Assembly: GCA_004138175.2 (NCBI GenBank)
Contig: RYFE02000006.1
Coordinates: 156,543-220,542 of the forward strand
Reading direction: 5' to 3'
Length of the DNA stretch: 64,000 nt
Source: Chloroflexales bacterium ZM16-3
GTDB lineage: Bacteria > Chloroflexota > Chloroflexia > Chloroflexales > Chloroflexaceae
Positions 61,121 through 64,000 of the stretch are shown in pieces. Made by a program: the position numbers and the translations under genes. Below the pieces are notes generated by a model, which ran no database searches, was not told where the DNA came from, and saw only the letters and a program-made list of their open reading frames with translations. Position 1 is the first letter of the stretch. Each line of letters starts with the position of its first letter.

Positions 61121-61277
61121 GGCAGTAGCGCAGAAGGAACCCTGTCACCCTGAGCGCCCGGCCCGTAAACGGGCGGGCTCAGGCTACGAAGGCCGCTGAA
61201 GCGGCCTTCGTAGCCTGAGCCGGGGGCTTCAGCCCCCGGCAGGCGGCGTCGCACAGGATTCCTTCTGCGGTATTGCC
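61121..61277. repeat. GCAATACCGCAG-family element between pstS and pstC
   Basis: Ends CGCAGAAGGAACCCTGT (61129-61145) and its complement with one mismatch (61253-61269). Inside are a 20-bp-arm hairpin (61178-61197 / 61202-61221, TGAA loop) and CGGGGGCT/AGCCCCCG. It could attenuate the transcript so that PstS exceeds the membrane components. Confidence 0.8.
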
Positions 61278-61322
61278 AACTCTGCCAAGGGTTTTAGGGC
61301 AAATAGCACTAAAAGGGATACT

Positions 61323-62246
61323 ATGCGTCTTCGTCAGGGTATTGTCGCGCAGGCGATCTTCTTCACCGCCGCCGCGATCGTCGCGCTCAGCACCGCTGCC
61401 CTGCTGCTGTTCACCGGCAGCCGTGGCCTGGCGGTGTTCGGCTACATGAACCCGGCTGAGTTCTTTCTGAGCACCAGCTGGGATCAGAACCTTGAGACCT
61501 TCGGCGTGCTGCCGCTGCTGGCCGGCTCGCTGCTCACTGTCGGCCTTGCTCTGCTGGTCAGCGTGCCGCTGGCCCTGGGCGTGGCGATCTTTATGGTCGA
61601 GATCGCGCCCGAGCCGGTGCGCCGGGCGATGCGCACGGTGGTCGAGCTGTTCGCCGCCCTGCCCTCCGTGATCTATGGGCTGCTCGGGCTCACCCTGGTG
61701 GTGCCCTGGGTGCGCGAGAGCTTCGGCGGCGGGCTGGGCAAGGGCATCCTGGCCGCCTCGATCGTGCTGGTGTTCATGACTCAGCCGACGATCGTTAGCA
61801 TCGCCGAGGACGCCCTGCGAGCGCTGCCCGAGTCCCTTCGCGAGGGTGCCCTGGCCGTCGGGGCCACCCGCTGGCAGATGATCTGGCGCGTGCTGCTGCC
61901 GGCCGCCCGCCCCGGCCTGATCACGGCTGTGGTGCTGGGCACAGGCCGCGCCGTCGGCGAGACGATCGCTGTGCAGATGGTGATCGGCAATATCACCTCG
62001 CGGGTGCCCAACAGCCTGCTCAAAGGTGCGACGACGATGCCTGCGGCGATCGTCACCCAGCTGCCCGAGGCCACCAGCCCCGAGCACCGCGCCGCCCTGA
62101 TTATGGTCGCCTTCCTGCTGCTGGTGATAACCTTCAGCCTGATCGCCGCCGTGCGCGCCGCTGGCTCCAGAGGCAAAGCCCGCCCGACGACCCGCAGGCG
62201 TCCGACGCCCGCCGCCCAGGCTGCCGCCGTGAAGGGGGGCGACTGA
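61323..62246 (+). CDS. pstC: Phosphate ABC transporter permease PstC
   Basis: 307 residues, about six membrane helices. Family blocks: LPLLAGSLLTVGLALLVSVP, ELFAALPSVIYGLLGL, and the EAA-type loop ALPESLREGALAVGATRWQM. It forms the membrane channel with PstA. It ends in a basic tail. Its TGA overlaps the pstA ATG by one base. The 263-bp gap after pstS is filled by the repeat element. Confidence 0.95.
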   Translation: MRLRQGIVAQAIFFTAAAIVALSTAALLLFTGSRGLAVFGYMNPAEFFLSTSWDQNLETFGVLPLLAGSLLTVGLALLVSVPLALGVAIFMVEIAPEPVRRAMRTVVELFAALPSVIYGLLGLTLVVPWVRESFGGGLGKGILAASIVLVFMTQPTIVSIAEDALRALPESLREGALAVGATRWQMIWRVLLPAARPGLITAVVLGTGRAVGETIAVQMVIGNITSRVPNSLLKGATTMPAAIVTQLPEATSPEHRAALIMVAFLLLVITFSLIAAVRAAGSRGKARPTTRRRPTPAAQAAAVKGGD

Positions 62247-63217
62247 TGAATAGCGAGACGCGCGAGATTATGGCGACCAAAGATATGGCATGGGAGCGCC
62301 GGATTATGGCCTCCCGCCGACGTGCGGCGCTGGTTGATCGGGCGATGACTGGGATCATGTGGCTGGCCGCGATCTTCCTGGCTATCGTGCTCTCGGGGGT
62401 GATCTTCATCATCCTGCGCGCTGGTCTGCCCGCGATCAGCTGGACATTCCTCACCACCGCAAGCTCGATCACCGACCCAGGCGGCGGCATCGGCCCGCAG
62501 ATCTGGGTCACGATGTATATTCTTGTGCTGTCGCTGGTGATCGTCACCCCGATCGGCGTCGGCGCGGCGATCTATCTCTCGGAGTACGCCCGGCCCGGCC
62601 CGATCACCAACGCCATCCGCTTCAGCACCGAGGCGCTGGCCTCCGTGCCGTCGGTGGTCTTCGGCGTGTTCGGGGCGATTGTCTTCCTGACGATTATGAA
62701 CCTGGGCTTCAGCGTGCTGAGCGGCGCGCTCACCCTGGCCCTGCTGAACCTGCCCCTGATGGTGCGCATCGCCGAAGACGCCATCCGCGCCGTGCCGGTG
62801 TCCTACCGTGAGGCCAGCCTGGCGCTGGGCGGCTCGCGCTGGGAGACGATCCGCAAGGCGGTGCTGCCGAGTGCGCTGCCCGGTATCATCACCGCCCTGG
62901 TGCTCACCGGCGGTCGTATTATTGGCGAGACGGCCCCGCTCATCCTCACCACCGGCACCACGATCTCGCCCAACGCGCAGTACAGCCTCAACCCGCTACA
63001 GACGGGCGAGACTCTGGCGGTGCATATCTGGGTGCTGAAGATTGTCGGCGTGCCTGGCCTCCAGGACGCGCAGCTGGTGGCCGACGGGGCGGCTGCGGTG
63101 CTGCTGCTGATCGTGCTGGCGATCAATGTGGTGATGGCCTACTTCACGACGCGCCTGACCCAGCGGCTGCGCGGCGCCAGCGGTGCCCCGCGCGCCGGTG
63201 GCAGCAAGAAGGGATAA
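62246..63217 (+). CDS. pstA: Phosphate ABC transporter permease PstA
   Basis: 323 residues, six membrane helices after a basic cytoplasmic N-terminus. Family blocks: [39 protein letters not shown] and the EAA loop [20 protein letters not shown], then [11 protein letters not shown]. It partners PstC. The start shares its A with the pstC stop (TGATG), indicating translational coupling; a second in-frame ATG eight codons later is possible. Confidence 0.95.
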   Translation: MNSETREIMATKDMAWERRIMASRRRAALVDRAMTGIMWLAAIFLAIVLSGVIFIILRAGLPAISWTFLTTASSITDPGGGIGPQIWVTMYILVLSLVIVTPIGVGAAIYLSEYARPGPITNAIRFSTEALASVPSVVFGVFGAIVFLTIMNLGFSVLSGALTLALLNLPLMVRIAEDAIRAVPVSYREASLALGGSRWETIRKAVLPSALPGIITALVLTGGRIIGETAPLILTTGTTISPNAQYSLNPLQTGETLAVHIWVLKIVGVPGLQDAQLVADGAAAVLLLIVLAINVVMAYFTTRLTQRLRGASGAPRAGGSKKG

Positions 63218-63224
63218 GTCACCC

Positions 63225-64000
63225 ATGGATACAACCAGCGCCACCACCCTGACCGTGAAGGACACGAGCCTCTACTACGGCGGCTTTCGGGCGGTCAAAG
63301 ATATTAACCTGCACTTCCGCCCGCGTGCCGTCACCGCGATCATCGGGTCGTCGGGCTGCGGCAAAAGCACCATGCTCCGCTCGCTCAACCGGATCAATGA
63401 TCGGGTGAATGGATTTCGGGTCGAGGGCACGATCAGCCTGGGCGACGAGGACATCTACGCCCCAACCACGGATGTGGTAGACCTGCGCCGCCGGGTGGGC
63501 ATGGTCTTCCAGCGCCCCAACCCTTTCCCGATGTCGATCTTCGACAATGTGGCCTTCGGGCTGACCCTCTACGCCCCGCCGAAGCGCGCCGACCTGGAGA
63601 TGATGGTTGAGACAGCCCTGCGGGCCTCGGCGCTCTGGGGCGAGGTGAAGGACAAGCTGCGCCGCCCGGCCACCGAGCTCTCGGGCGGCCAGCAGCAGCG
63701 GCTCTGCATCGCCCGCGCCATCGCCACCCGCCCCGACGTGCTGCTGATGGACGAGCCATGCTCGGCCCTCGACCCGATCTCGACGCTCAAGGTCGAGGAG
63801 CTGATCGCGGAGCTGAAGCGCAGCTACACGGTGGTGATTGTCACCCACAACATGCAGCAGGCCGCCCGGGCCAGCGATGTCACCGTGATGATGAATATGG
63901 ACGAGGCCGACCGGGCCGGCAATGTGATCGAGGTCGGCGAGACGGACGATATCTTCACCAACCCGAAGCATCCGCAGACTGAGGCATATGTCAGCGGGCG
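63225..64000 (+). CDS. pstB: Phosphate ABC transporter ATP-binding protein PstB, cut by window end
   Basis: 258 residues are visible; the protein normally ends a few residues after YVSGR, so only the extreme C-terminus is missing. Walker [20 protein letters not shown]-loop [20 protein letters not shown], signature [17 protein letters not shown], Walker [15 protein letters not shown]-loop [15 protein letters not shown]. It hydrolyses ATP to drive phosphate uptake. It lies seven bp after pstA. phoU may follow beyond the window. Confidence 0.96.
   Translation, partial: MDTTSATTLTVKDTSLYYGGFRAVKDINLHFRPRAVTAIIGSSGCGKSTMLRSLNRINDRVNGFRVEGTISLGDEDIYAPTTDVVDLRRRVGMVFQRPNPFPMSIFDNVAFGLTLYAPPKRADLEMMVETALRASALWGEVKDKLRRPATELSGGQQQRLCIARAIATRPDVLLMDEPCSALDPISTLKVEELIAELKRSYTVVIVTHNMQQAARASDVTVMMNMDEADRAGNVIEVGETDDIFTNPKHPQTEAYVSG

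Overview
The window is GC-rich bacterial chromosome from a filamentous anoxygenic phototroph, almost certainly a Chloroflexales member (phylum Chloroflexota). The main evidence is a Chloroflexus-type cluster: pufB-pufA (B808-866 antenna polypeptides), pufC (membrane-anchored tetraheme cytochrome), bchG and bchP, lying tail-to-tail with a gene for auracyanin, the blue copper protein typical of this order. There is no fused or separate pufLM between pufA and pufC, which fits the Chloroflexus/Oscillochloris side of the order better than Roseiflexus. No complete rRNA, tRNA, CRISPR array or intact insertion sequence was recognised.

Layout. 1-8 kb: a DUF11 surface protein (cut by the window start), a SpoU RNA methyltransferase, a fused GlcE-GlcD-like FAD oxidase, rplI and dnaB. 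8-13.6 kb: auracyanin and the puf/bch operon, driven by a perfect consensus promoter. 14-25 kb: a heterodimeric ABC exporter, a leaderless metallophosphatase lipoprotein, a membrane-anchored degenerate CHAT-like protein, two divergent S51-type peptidases (one with a CysS-like tail), a GNAT enzyme, miaA and a DICT-domain protein. 25-34 kb: an S41 protease and a penicillin-binding protein, a histidine-kinase-like protein with no visible phosphoacceptor box, a MarR regulator, and an rplS-methyltransferase-rnhB operon. 35-38.6 kb: nitrogen assimilation (glnA with a possible leader attenuator, a small membrane protein, amt). 39-42 kb: transposase debris and an RsbW / cNMP-PP2C / STAS partner-switching operon. 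42-50 kb: acyl-CoA ligase, glycosyltransferase, DUF2807 lipoprotein, F420-type oxidoreductase, a NarL/NarX two-component system and gpsA. 51-58 kb: a MacA-MacB efflux operon whose permease is split by a one-base frameshift, an IS4-type remnant, LysM protein, esterase and phospholipase D. 58.5-64 kb: a gene-free stretch with a possible structured RNA, then the pst phosphate operon behind a Pho box; its PstS carries two nearly identical binding domains in tandem.

The most unusual property of the window is its load of short palindromic and tandem repeats between, and sometimes inside, genes. They include two identical inverted copies of a 114-bp palindromic element, one nested in a second element family; 7-8-bp tandem arrays, often in facing inverted pairs; palindromes that supply the TAG stop codons of flanking genes; and near-perfect palindromes sharing a GCTTCGC core with unrelated arms, one inserted in frame in a coding sequence. 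I see no clear new defence or biosynthetic system; the repeats and the duplicated PstS are the best leads.
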